Assembly: GCF_032854445.1 (NCBI RefSeq)
Contig: NC_088301.1
Span: 48,171,116 to 48,235,115, forward strand
Direction: 5' to 3'
Origin: Liolophura sinensis
Taxonomy: Eukaryota; Mollusca; Polyplacophora; Chitonida; Chitonidae
Length of the DNA: 64,000 bases
A program made the translations under genes and the position numbers. Each line of letters begins with the position of its first letter. The stretch's first letter is position 1. This document shows positions 51,915 through 61,114 of this stretch, in pieces. Below the pieces are notes generated by a model that did no database searches, was not told where the DNA came from, and saw only the letters and a program-made list of their open reading frames with translations.

Positions 51915-52140
51915 GTGGCGGGATGGGAAGGTAAGATAGGCCTAAACCCCTTTCTTTGAAAAAGAGCGGATGACTTTTCAAAGAATTTGGTATTGCGGTA
52001 GTTGTTGTATGAATATTTAACTCCTTTACAAGACCTTGTTAATAATAACTCTTGCAGACATATGGTTTAGTTAAGAGATTTGTCCGCCCGAAAAATAACG
52101 TATTTTCTCTGAAGTACGCTTTGCACGGTAGCGTCATGTG
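51915..52140 (-). mobile_element. Penelope-like fragment, left inverted arm
   Basis: The reverse complement of this segment aligns with 52,341-52,555. Shared blocks: TACTTCAGAG, GCGGACAAA, GTCTGCAAGA, TTATTATTAxCAAG, AATATTCATACAAC, ACTACCGCAA/ACTACCACAA and TTACCTTCCC. It also aligns in the same minus orientation with about 62,140-62,290 of the larger Penelope-like element (GATGGGAAGGTA and the following TTTCAAAGAATTTGGTATTG-like part). The adjoining reverse transcriptase motif expected at its lower-coordinate side is absent. Confidence 0.6.
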
Positions 52141-52340
52141 GCACATAGGAGAGACGTACGTTTGTGACTTGCTAAATGCCATCGATTCACTAAGGTTTCT
52201 TCCACAGTCATACAAAAATATTAAATACTAATAGCGATAAAAAATATATGCATGAATGAACTCAAACATTATGCTGACCACCACTGCAAACCACCATATA
52301 AATACTAGTGGTCATGAGACAGGCAGATAAGTTCTGAACG

Positions 52341-52646
52341 AGGCTACCATGCAATACATACTTCAGAGGAAATATTTTCGTGCGGACAAAGCTCTAAACT
52401 AAATCATAGGCCCTACACGTCTGCAAGAATTATTATTATCAAGTTCTTGTAACGGAGCAAAATATTCATACAACTACTACCACAACGTCAAACTATTTCA
52501 AAGGTTATCTGCACTTTCTCAAAGTAAGGAGTTTTATCTTACCTTCCCGTCACACGGATATACCACAACGTAACTGGATTCCAAAAATGCATAAACCCCC
52601 ATACAAATCTCGTTTTATTGCGGGGATCAAGAAGCTGTACCATCAA
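52341..52646 (+). pseudogene. Penelope-like fragment, right arm with RT motif
   Basis: After the inverted arm (52,341-52,555) a plus-strand frame from 52,575 reads WIPKMHKPPYKSRFIAGIKK. This fits the first conserved block of Penelope-like reverse transcriptases (YWLPKLHKxPxKxRFI). The corresponding block in the minus-strand element lies at about 62,080-62,150. The fragment ends shortly after the block, so only the fingers portion survives. It sits directly before the last exon of the CUB-like gene, which is on the opposite strand. Confidence 0.65.
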
Positions 52647-52692
52647 ACATGTATCTATTCTCGCATTATGTGATGTATGTTTTGTGACGATT

Positions 52693-52985
52693 TCAACCAA
52701 CGTCAAAAGTTATTTTTCGACTCTCACCAGGTGTGACTGACACAACTGGATTCTTTAACCCTCCATTTTGTTTCTTTTCGCCACTGTTACTCAAACTGGC
52801 GCTGGATAAGCTCATACGATTTCTTGGTTGGCGGCCATGCATGCCCCGAAGACAGCCCGGTCTGTAGCAAATGCACAAAACGATGCTCACAAAAATTAGT
52901 GAGTGGAGCTCGATAATGCTTGGGACAATAACTTCTACCCGGATACGGTTGACTCTGATCTCTCCTCCCGCCTGGTCATTCTTAC
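52693..52985 (-). CDS. C-terminal exon: transmembrane helix and cytoplasmic tail
   Basis: On the minus strand a frame entered at about 52,980 reads NDQAGGEIRVNRIRVEVIVP, then a hydrophobic stretch (SLIFVSIVLCICY) flanked by RPGC and basic residues. It continues into a hydrophilic Ser/Asn/Lys-rich tail ending RKITFDVG and a stop at 52,693-52,695. This is the layout of a single-pass type I receptor or adhesion-like protein. The acceptor is TTTTTCAG at 52,986 or, to keep phase with the next exon, the AG of the following GTAAG (exon start 52,980). The frame has no stops and the composition is protein-like, unlike the surrounding DNA. Its extracellular part is the exon at 54,284-54,525. Function is unknown. 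Confidence 0.55.
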
Positions 52986-54283
52986 CTGAAAAACGCGAAT
53001 GACAAAATATGAAGTGCCCGGAACAACATTAGATAATTTGTATCTTACAATATAAAGTATAAAACTTCAATTATATAAATTAATATAAAGTACAATGCTT
53101 TATGTCTTTCACGTTTATTTTAATTGAAATAATCATCTAAGAAAGCAATTATTAATAAATAAATTGATTTTTTAATATTTGGTTATCTCAAAATGTACGT
53201 TAAATTGCATGTCGGGTTATAGAAAACAACTCTGCACATTTCCTCAACACAGCATTCATTTCAACACTACAGAGATTCTTAAATTTTGCTTCAATAAACA
53301 CTCAGACTGGACAACAGAAGAATTATCCGGAGATAAACAACCAAATATAATATCTAATAGGGTCCATTATATGTGCGATAAAAGAATTGTGTCACTACAC
53401 TTAAAACCTGATTAAGACGGACATAAGGGCCTATTTTGCGATTGTTTGAAAGGGCGACTTTTAAGCTGAAATTAAGCTATAAATCAGTGATTCGACGAGG
53501 ATCAGCATACTTACTGCCACATCCTAATCTTCTCGGCAGTAGAGAAAGAGAGAGAGAGAAAGAACATGGTTAATCTATGTCGATATATACGTAACTTTCC
53601 GTGGTGTTTAAAATTAACAGTATTTTGTCTTGATTTCTAACGCAAATGCGATATTTATCTTCCAGGTGGACAAAGATGGTACATAAAAACAAAATGTCGT
53701 TCAAAAGGCTTTTTACTATTCAGATTGTTGTCAAATATTATAAACATTCATGCTCCCAGTAAAATATATATGTCAACTAATGACAAACTAGTGTACACAT
53801 TTCTTCTGATTTCATACGACATATAATCTAACAGTACAAGATAATTCCTTTGATTTGTGTTAATGCGTCTAAATATCGCGTAATAAAAAATCAAATAAAG
53901 AAACGAAACAAAAATATCATACTGCATCTACATGCTCCGGTTTACAGATTCCTCCTGAGTAGGAACATGATTTATGGACCTCACCTTTGCGTGTGAAGAC
54001 AGTCTTATTCTGTGGAAATACTGACCATAGCTGATGCACGGCTCAGCCGTGTATATAAGGTTCCATTACAAGATGCTTGATCAGTTGTAAAGAGTCTAAA
54101 GTGTATTTGTTCGGTATTTGGTGTATCTTTTCCTACCTTGTTATACCTATCACTACATTACACGTTTTGTATATGCAATAATGATTGTTATTTCGCAGAA
54201 TTAAATTGTGTTGTGATAATCTATACACATGATTCCATACGCAGAAACATCAGCCCTCTATACCTTAAGATATGCTAACTAAC
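52986..54283 (-). other. Putative intron of the CUB-like gene
   Basis: Separates the two candidate exons. No other repeat was recognised. A short candidate micro-exon on the minus strand near 53,505-53,521 lies between a long CT-rich tract (53,530-53,565) and GTAAGT. Including it would not restore phase with the downstream exon as I read it. Confidence 0.4.
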
Positions 54284-54525
54284 CAGGTGCTGGCCAAATG
54301 CTTGTTGGTGGTCAAATATCTCCAGTTTAATGGTGCAGTCGTTGATGGTCAAGGTCTCGATGGTGAGTTCCAACTTGTACCTGGAGTCCGCAGAGTCCGT
54401 CTGAAGGTAGAGCACACAGGGGACAGGCGGGTTCCCAATCGCTACTTTAGAACGTCCGTTGATGCGAACGGCAGCCGATCCGATACGGACCGACTTCCCG
54501 CAGCCAGAGGGCTGGTCCATGTAAT
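54284..54525 (-). CDS. CUB-like domain exon
   Basis: A 242-bp minus-strand exon bounded by TTTGTGTTTAG (acceptor) and CACCTG/GTTAGT (donor). It encodes YMDQPSGCGKSVRIGSAAVR, then INGRSKVAIGNPPVPCVLYL and KLELTIETLTINDC, ending TIKLEIFDHQQAFGQHL. The three cysteines, the PCVLYLQ beta-strand pattern and the C-x-LEIFD ending fit a CUB or CUB-like fold, an extracellular binding module. The exon enters after the first base of a codon and leaves at a codon boundary. It should be followed by the transmembrane exon at 52,693-52,985. Upstream exons were not found; they may lie beyond the retroelements to the right. Confidence 0.6.
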
Positions 54526-55104
54526 CTAAACACAATGTATAAACACGAAATTTAAACACATCATGTGCTTGTAGTCCTACTTTTTCGGCACATTCTATAA
54601 ACCGCTTGTAATTCTTCTCTGTATAAGATGTCCTGATATAAGCATTTGCATGAAGAGCTTTCCAAGTAACCCCGGTAATTCAATTGCTTCATTTATGTTG
54701 GCTCGTATCTCAAGTTCTACTTTGTATGCAGTATACATGTATATATATATATTCCGAACTGAGACTCTTTTACAGACAGATGCGATGCCCACAGTATTTC
54801 CGGTGGAGATCATGCGGGCTGCGGATGTCTGGTGTTCTTTTTCGCTTTCTTTTTCGTCTTTTGTTTGTTTGGCCAAGAAGTTGTGAGTATGTTATAGTTC
54901 CTTTGAGTTATTTTGAATTTAGTTATACACTCATTCAAATTTTTTTAGGCTAGTTAGTTCATTGTTCTATAGGTACAGTTAGCACTGCTGAGTTAGACAT
55001 AGTTTCTCACTTGTGTGAACTAACACGGGTATCTTTGTCTGACCAGTCCTGAGTATCCTCAGGACCAGCACGCTAAATGCCTTGTACGTTTAACATCATT
55101 TCTA
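54526..55104. other. Probable intronic or intergenic sequence
   Basis: Overlapping open frames on both strands (54,595-54,953) have no motif. The segment just before 55,105 may be the 5' region of the non-LTR element. Confidence 0.35.
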
Positions 55105-55551
55105 TTTGTCTTGTGGTGTGCATACACTGATAGGTCGGTTGGAGAACCGTCTACTTCTATATTGCTGGTATTTTCAACTGCCGTTTTGCCTTGCCGGGTT
55201 CATATATGTTATCAGTCCTTCAATGTTAAACAGTTTATTCCACCAGTTATACGGTGTTATAATTGTCAACTGTATGGTCATGTTTCCAAACACTGCTGGT
55301 CCAAAACAAAATGTTCCCGCTGTGGTGAAAACCATACGTATGAAAACTGTAGGAATAAAGAAACTCTAAAATGTAGTAATTGTCTGGGGGCACACAATAC
55401 AAGTAATGGGGCTTGCCCTTCAAGGCGAGAGGCGACGAAAGTACAGTACGTGAATACAGTGAGAAAAATCTCCTATTCAGAAGGGTGCAAAGTTGTGCGG
55501 CATGAGGCCAAAAGCCATCTTTGCACAACTCTTATAAAGATAATTCTTTAG
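55105..55551 (+). pseudogene. Non-LTR retrotransposon ORF1 (gag-like), truncated
   Basis: A 146-codon frame from 55,111 carries three CCHC zinc knuckles in a row. With residues numbered from that start these are C49-C52-H57-C62, C68-C71-H75-C80 and C88-C91-H95-C102. The sequence CYNCQLYGHVSKHC, then CSRCGENHTYENC, then CSNCLGAH is the usual ORF1 C-terminus of Jockey/I-type elements, where it binds the element RNA. The N-terminal part of ORF1 is missing or unrecognisable, and the first 40 or so residues look unrelated. A stop follows at 55,549-55,551, before the endonuclease region. Confidence 0.8.
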
Positions 55552-55649
55552 AAAATGCAAAACAAGCAGAATCTGCGCCTACAGTACATTGCAGGTTAGA
55601 CAATTAAATTTGATGTTGAGTAAAGATAGTCACAATTTTTAAGTACAAC

Positions 55650-56337
55650 ATGCAGCTAATAATCTGCCTTATAGTGGGACTCTCTATTATCCAATATTAT
55701 GCACAGAGTCTTGTTGTACACGGACAAGAGTTCAAACAGTTTATTTGTAAGTTAGACAAACCACCTGGTATTTTATGTGTACAGGAAACTTCTCTCAAAC
55801 TTAAGCCAAAATATAATATCCCAGAGTATATTTCGATAAACAAGACGAATTTTAACAACCATGGGGGATTGGCTTTCTTTATTAAAAATAGTGAACAGAA
55901 TTGCCGCAGCTGAGTTCGATAGAATGCTGTACGACAGACATTTTCTCTATGTCCATAAAAGTTACTTTATTGAATTGTATAACCCATATAACAAACTGAG
56001 TATGGCAGATTTTGACAAAATATTTTCAGCTGTTTCAGCAAGTATTATTATATGTGGTGATTTCAATGCACACAGTTTGGTTTGGGGTGGGAAAATTAAT
56101 GATTCAAATGGAAAACTGGTTGAAAATGTTATAGAGAAATATGATTTGGTTACTCATAATGATGGAACTCGAACCCAGTTTAATCCAATGTCAGGGGAAT
56201 TAACCCCGTTAGATCTCACGTTATCCTCACTTGACATATCGTCTGATCTGTCATGGTCGGTTGATCAGATCAACTGTTGTGGGAGTGACCACTGTCTAGT
56301 TATCATTGATGTTCGGGTAACACCAAAATTCGGGTAA
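55650..56337 (+). pseudogene. Non-LTR element endonuclease domain, frameshifted
   Basis: The apurinic-type endonuclease that nicks target DNA is split over two frames. The first frame (55,650-55,913) has SLVVHGQEFKQF, ILCVQETSLK and GGLAFFIKN. After a shift near 55,880 the second frame (to 56,337) has the metal and catalytic motif GDFNAHS (residues 66-72 of that frame), LDLTLSS and the GSDHCLV motif (SDH at 142-144). Both halves are otherwise well conserved, so the break is a simple frameshift. It follows the zinc-knuckle frame by about 100 bp. Confidence 0.8.
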
Positions 56338-56637
56338 CAATAAAGAGATACCACTTAGATGAAATATTAAAAAAGCAAATTGGCGGTTATTCCACAGCAA
56401 ATGTTTGTCTGTCTCTGTGGAGGAAGTTGTTAATGACAATGTTGATATATTCAATGATAATGTTATTTCTGCAATAACGTCAATAGCTAATTAAACCATT
56501 CCTCGGACTGCAGGTAAATACCAACAATTATGATCTAAGTATGACCCTGAATTTCTCGAACATAAGAGTAACTTTGAGCTAGAGACTGATCATATATATC
56601 AAAACGTTTGCTTGGATGAATTACCTATAAGGAAGAA

Positions 56638-57910
56638 TTTTCTCTTCAGGAACTTAAGGGGGCACTTCGGCAGACAAAAGAGTCATCCCCTGCCCTGGAT
56701 GGGGTTGGGTACACCCTGTTGAAAAATATGCCAGATAATTTTTTCAATCTCATTTTAGTGCTTATTAATTCTGCGTGGATGAAGATGACCTTACCATTGT
56801 CATGGAAACAAGCGGTAGTAGTACCAGTGTGTAAACCCGGTAAGTTCGCGTCACAGCCATCTTCTTACCGCCCCATTGCACTGACGTCCTGTATTTGTAA
56901 GATAATGGAGAAGACGGTTAACTACAGGCTGCTATGGTATTCAGAAAGTAAAATATAATATCATCGGTTCAGAGTGGCTTCAGAAAAGGTAGGAGAACCT
57001 TAGACCATTTAGTTCAGCTAGGACATTCAGTTACGTGTGCGTTAGCTAACAAAGAATACCTTGTGGCTGTTTTCTTAGATGTAGAAAAAGCATACGACAT
57101 GGTTTGGAGGAAAGGATTGTTGTTTCCTGAGTAAAATTGGTATTGGTGGACGTATATTTGGGTGGATCAAAAGTTTCTGATCGGACAGAGTTATCCAAGG
57201 AAGAGTTATATCACCTACACTGTTTAATGTTATGATAAATGACCTTCCTAAATCTGTACTATCCAATGTCAACAAGTCCTTATTTGCAGATGATAAGGCA
57301 GTCTGGTTTGCAAACATAAAATCTGAAACATGTAGTTAAAGTCAATAATATCACCGTATCAAATATTTTTCAGTGGGGAAAGGTATGGGGTTTTAAATTT
57401 TCCTCTTGTAAGTCAGACACCCTTTTATTTACTAAAAGGAAAATGACATGTGATATGAAAAGGGGCAGATTACAATATTAAATACACCCAGTGTTTCAAA
57501 TTTTTGGTATGGTTTTTGATGCTAAGTTTACGTGGAAAAATCATATTGATGAAGTGGTGGCCAAATACCAGTCAGCAATTAATCTGATGAAAAGTGTGTC
57601 TGGCACTTCTTTGGGGGGTGGGGGCGATAGAAATGCATTGGGTAAACGGTTGGATTATGGAGCGGAGGTGTACAGCTCTGTCTCTCGCACACTGAAGATG
57701 AGACTTGACTCTATACAGGGACAGGCTTTACGTATATGTACTGGGTCCATGAGGTCTACCTCATTGCAGGTACTGCAGGTAACAACAAGTGAACTCCCAC
57801 TATGGATCAGACGGAAAATGACAAGTTTTAAGTACTATTTGTCTCTGTTAACAAGTCATAATAATCATGCCTCTGGTGTTTTAACTGTGTTTTTTATCTC
57901 ATGTCTGTAG
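56638..57910 (+). pseudogene. Non-LTR element reverse transcriptase, broken
   Basis: Starts near SLQELKGALRQTKESSPALD and continues in an 80-codon frame (56,719-56,958) with VVVPVCKPGK and SYRPIALTSC. Later pieces in other frames: RRTLDHLVQLGHS; FLDVEKAYDMVW (from 57,072, first catalytic Asp); VISPTLFNVMINDLPK; and the FADD catalytic motif at 57,283-57,294. The thumb lies in a frame at 57,491-57,910, with LDYGAEVYSSVSRTLKMRL and ALRICTGSMRSTS. There are several frameshifts and stops, and the region before VISPTLFN is shortened. The thumb signature is of the Jockey/I group. No RNase H domain follows. Confidence 0.8.
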
Positions 57911-58257
57911 ATAAGTTTATTTAAAGTTCATCAGCATATTCTGATAACCCAAATAGCATCAGAACTTAAAATTAGAAATCATTATCTACAGGTGAAATAT
58001 CCGCAGCGTTGCAAATCAGCGGTACGTGCTAAAACCTTCCAGTAACACCACTGATTAAGTGTCACAACGGACAGTACTAATATTACCATTAACAATTCAG
58101 GTATAATTAGTGAGAGGCCTACTCTCCTAAAGGTCGGGTAATAAGTACATTCTGAAATAAACCTATGCATTTATAATTAAATGATGAAGGTCAGTATCAG
58201 ATAAGGTTCCAAGGGTATCCATGTAAAAATGTAGTGATAACGAGTATTAAATTTCTT
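57911..58257. other. 3' flank of the non-LTR element
   Basis: No clear RNase H motif, poly-A or tandem tail was seen before the SINE target site, so the element is 3'-truncated or its tail has decayed. Confidence 0.35.
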
Positions 58258-58271
58258 CGTCAGCGAATTAA
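58258..58271. repeat. Target site duplication, left copy
   Basis: CGTCAGCGAATTAA, identical to the right copy at 58,534-58,547. It marks the insertion of the SINE between them. Confidence 0.9.
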
Positions 58272-58533
58272 TTTATTTATTTATTTATTTGATTGGTGTT
58301 TTACGCCGAATATTTCACTTATACGACGGCGACCAGCATTATGGTGGGTGGAAACCGGGCAGAGCCCGGGGGAAACCCACGACCATCCGCAGGTTGCTGG
58401 CAGACCTTCCCACTTACGGCCGGAGAGGAAGCCAGCATGAGCTGGACTTGAACTCACAGCGACCGCATTGGTGAGAGGCTCCTGGATCATTACGCTGCGC
58501 TAGCGCGCTAACCGACTGAGCCACGGAGGCCCC
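58272..58533 (-). mobile_element. Complete tRNA-derived V-SINE-like element
   Basis: A 262-bp SINE in minus orientation. Its head starts GGGGCCTCCGTGGCTCAGTC; the A box TGGCTCAGTCGG is at 58,512-58,523 and the B box GAGTTCAAGTCC near 58,443-58,454. The centre reads GGTCGTGGGTTTCCCCCGGG then CCGGTTTCCACCCACCATAA, which resembles the V domain of V-superfamily SINEs. The tail is CCAATCAAATAAATAAATAA on the minus strand. Perfect 14-bp flanking duplications and intact boxes indicate a recent insertion by target-primed reverse transcription, using a partner LINE not in this window. The open frames on both strands here are shadows. Confidence 0.9.
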
Positions 58534-58547
58534 CGTCAGCGAATTAA
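58534..58547. repeat. Target site duplication, right copy
   Basis: CGTCAGCGAATTAA, a perfect repeat of 58,258-58,271. Confidence 0.9.
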
Positions 58548-58994
58548 GCGCAGGCATATAATTATATGCTGACAATACATGACGCTGTTGAATTCAAACA
58601 GACATTTATCTCATTTGCTTTTCATGCACATGCGGGATCACATTATAAGTATACGCTTCACAAAAACTGTATTCCGAATATAACATAACAGAATCGAAAA
58701 AGTTGTATCCCTTCATATAGGTAATATAGTTTAATAATACAGCCCACCATACCATACAAACATTTAACTGGATTTAATTCAAAAGAAAAAATTACATTTT
58801 AGAGACAGTCTTCATTCTCCTGATGCTCCCATCAATTTTACATGGTATTTTGCTTTGAAAATATCGTTTATCCGGTTATGAAATGGACTAATGGTAATTA
58901 GGAATAAGATTACTAATATCCGTTACTGAATTTACATGCACTAAGGTAACCGAAATCTTAAGGAGAATTTATACAGAGAACAAGCGCATTACGG
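58548..58994. other. Unrecognised non-coding stretch
   Basis: No supported gene or repeat was seen. Confidence 0.35.
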
Positions 58995-60110
58995 CTCGAA
59001 TGAGTGTTGCCCAAAGACAAAAACTGTATCGATGACTCCTTAACCAGAATCATGAGAGGTGCCAGTTGTATCTGGAAAAGAAAAGACTTAAGTATCCACG
59101 AGACAATGTAGAAGGTAAGTGGCAATGTATTACTAGCCAGCCCCCAAGACAACAGAGAAATCAGCGGAAATAGTGGAAATTGAAAAAAACTTAACTATCG
59201 GGCAAGGTAAAAATATTAACAAGTATCACCAATATATCGCCTCGATCGTGTAACCTTCCAACTCTCAAGGAGGAATATTGAAAAACATGGGTCATCAATC
59301 AAGCCCAGTAAGGCAATTCAACTATCACAGTATCGTTCAGAACAGCGTGTATTTCTTTCTTACAGTGCCAGCTTTGCAAAACAATCTGCCCGAATAAGTA
59401 TTGTATAAAACACCAATCAAATAAATAACCACAATAACGATTCAGATGACACTCTGATGCATTCCTGTAGGATAACAAAGGGGTCTTCGGTTATAGGATA
59501 GGATAATACACGTACAGGGATTTTATTTTTATGACTCTACCACTTTCCTTTACATTTCTATACAGGTATAGTAATAGCAATTTTTCTTATTTCACAGCCA
59601 GTGGAGGAGAAAAGTGTTTTGCAAGGAAGATCTCTCCAAAACACAGAAATAATGAGACAGCGAGACCAAATGAAAGCCAAGACGAAAGAAGTCCACAAGT
59701 TTAGAATGGTATACGTATGTACAAATCACAAAGTCTACCTGCGCATAAAAACACGTAAGCTACTGCGCTTCTGGCCTATCACGGGCTCAGTGAACCGGTG
59801 AGAAAGCCATTAAAATGCCATTTTGCCCCTATGAACAAAATTCGAGAGAGATACCAAATCAGCAGAGGTAATCCAAAACAAAGACTAAGCAAACTGGTGG
59901 AAGTAATGTGGGAAAAACTGATGAGAAATAGTAAGGGCTTTTGCGTGTAGCACAATGTCATAGGATTATGCATGTGTAACTTGTGAGAACTACAAGTGTA
60001 CAGCATAAGCATTTGTGAAAGAGAGCTGGGGAAACAGTTGTGTCAGTCCAACAGTGAGTAGGACAAAAAACCAGCGATACTGACAACTTATTTGAAGGTT
60101 TTGGCACTTC
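58995..60110 (+). pseudogene. Exon-like relics of a coiled, basic AERQRRYR-type gene
   Basis: At 58,995-59,113 the plus strand reads TARMSVAQRQKLYR, a stop (TGA where CGA would give Arg), then LLNQNHERCQLYLEKKRLKY and a GTAAGT donor. The pattern resembles the basic ERQRRYRERL-xx-EKYxEYLEKxxxRY segment that I associate with many invertebrate transposon-linked genes. Possible later exons: PVEEKSVLQGRSLQNTEIMR after an ACAG acceptor (59,598 on); KPLKCHFAPMNKIRERYQIS (about 59,800); and SDTDNLFEGFGTSKTVTEII (about 60,075). No known catalytic domain is visible. The assignment rests on pattern memory and is weak. Confidence 0.35.
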
Positions 60111-60765
60111 CAAAACAGTCACTGAAATAATAGAGAGTGTACTTGATCAGTTTCCGGCCAGTACGGCGAAGCTCAAGCGACATGATTTCAATGTACGGTG
60201 GCAGTTTTCTATGTTCCTTAGAATTCTACAAGATGTGCAAGGAAATTAATGTTTTGTCCACGTTGAATTTTAAGTATTGTTATTACTCTGACGTCCAGTT
60301 TGTACAGCATGCTAAGAGAACATTAAGTAGGCTGTTTCACAAAATAAAACCCTCTAAAGTATAGCGGGCTTTCTGCAGCAATCCCAATGGAAGAATATAA
60401 ATTATTAAATTATTGTGTATAAATAACAAAAAAGATGATAATTTCTTTTTCATTTTTGTTTTTACCAGATATGCAGAGGAAGGGCGATAACTCTCACAAC
60501 AGACAGTGGCAGCAAACCAACATCTCATGAATGCGTCTGATGGTTTGGGCTTTAAGCAGACATTCGTTTTCTGATAGAAGTTGATTTAAGCCTATTTTTC
60601 GTCAATTAATAAATAGACGTTCAAAAAATGTGAATGATAACACTTTTAAAACTGGATTTGTTTCCTCCTAGCTACGTGACTAAGGTTTTTGGACTATTTT
60701 TCAACATCTACAACAAAAGGTGGACTGTGCATCAGCGAGGGGGTGTTTTGTTTTAATGTTATGTT
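60111..60765. other. Unrecognised non-coding stretch
   Basis: No supported gene was seen. Confidence 0.35.
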
Positions 60766-60985
60766 AAATGTGACGGCAACACAGCACCATAAGTAATTCT
60801 AGACATCTTGTTTAGCTAATTCTGCTTCAGCCGTGTTGCTATCCATGGGATGTGCAATCTGCAACTATTTAAGCATTTACACGAACAGAATAAAATCTTA
60901 ACTCAAGTAAATCGACAAAAAGCCGTATTTCACGAGTTATGTGTGACCATTATCTCACGGTTGTCTCTGCTATAGTAAACTCTTT
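60766..60985 (-). repeat. Interspersed repeat family A, internal deletion
   Basis: The reverse complement has AATGGTCACACATAACTCGT, GAAATACGGCTTTTTGTCGA, TTTACTTGAGTTAAGATTTT, CTGTTCGTGTAAATG, GCAGAATTAGCTAAACAAGA and TCTAGAATTACTTATGGTGC. The GCAGTGATGTTAA block of about 40 bp present in other copies is deleted. Confidence 0.8.
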
Positions 60986-61114
60986 GTGCTGTAGTCGTTT
61001 ATATTATATTCTGTTTTGTATTTTTGTTGTGAGGAATTTGCTGCCTATATGTACATTGGTTAATGATATAGCGAATTCTAGAATGCATGGTAGGACATGC
61101 TGAAAACTTTTTGA

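Noticed and set aside
53505-53521. 17-bp micro-exon in the CUB-like gene
   Set aside because: It has a CT tract and GTAAGT around it but does not restore the reading frame between the flanking exons.
58484-58533. tRNA gene on the minus strand
   Set aside because: The A and B boxes belong to the SINE head, which continues into a SINE body and tail flanked by target duplications.
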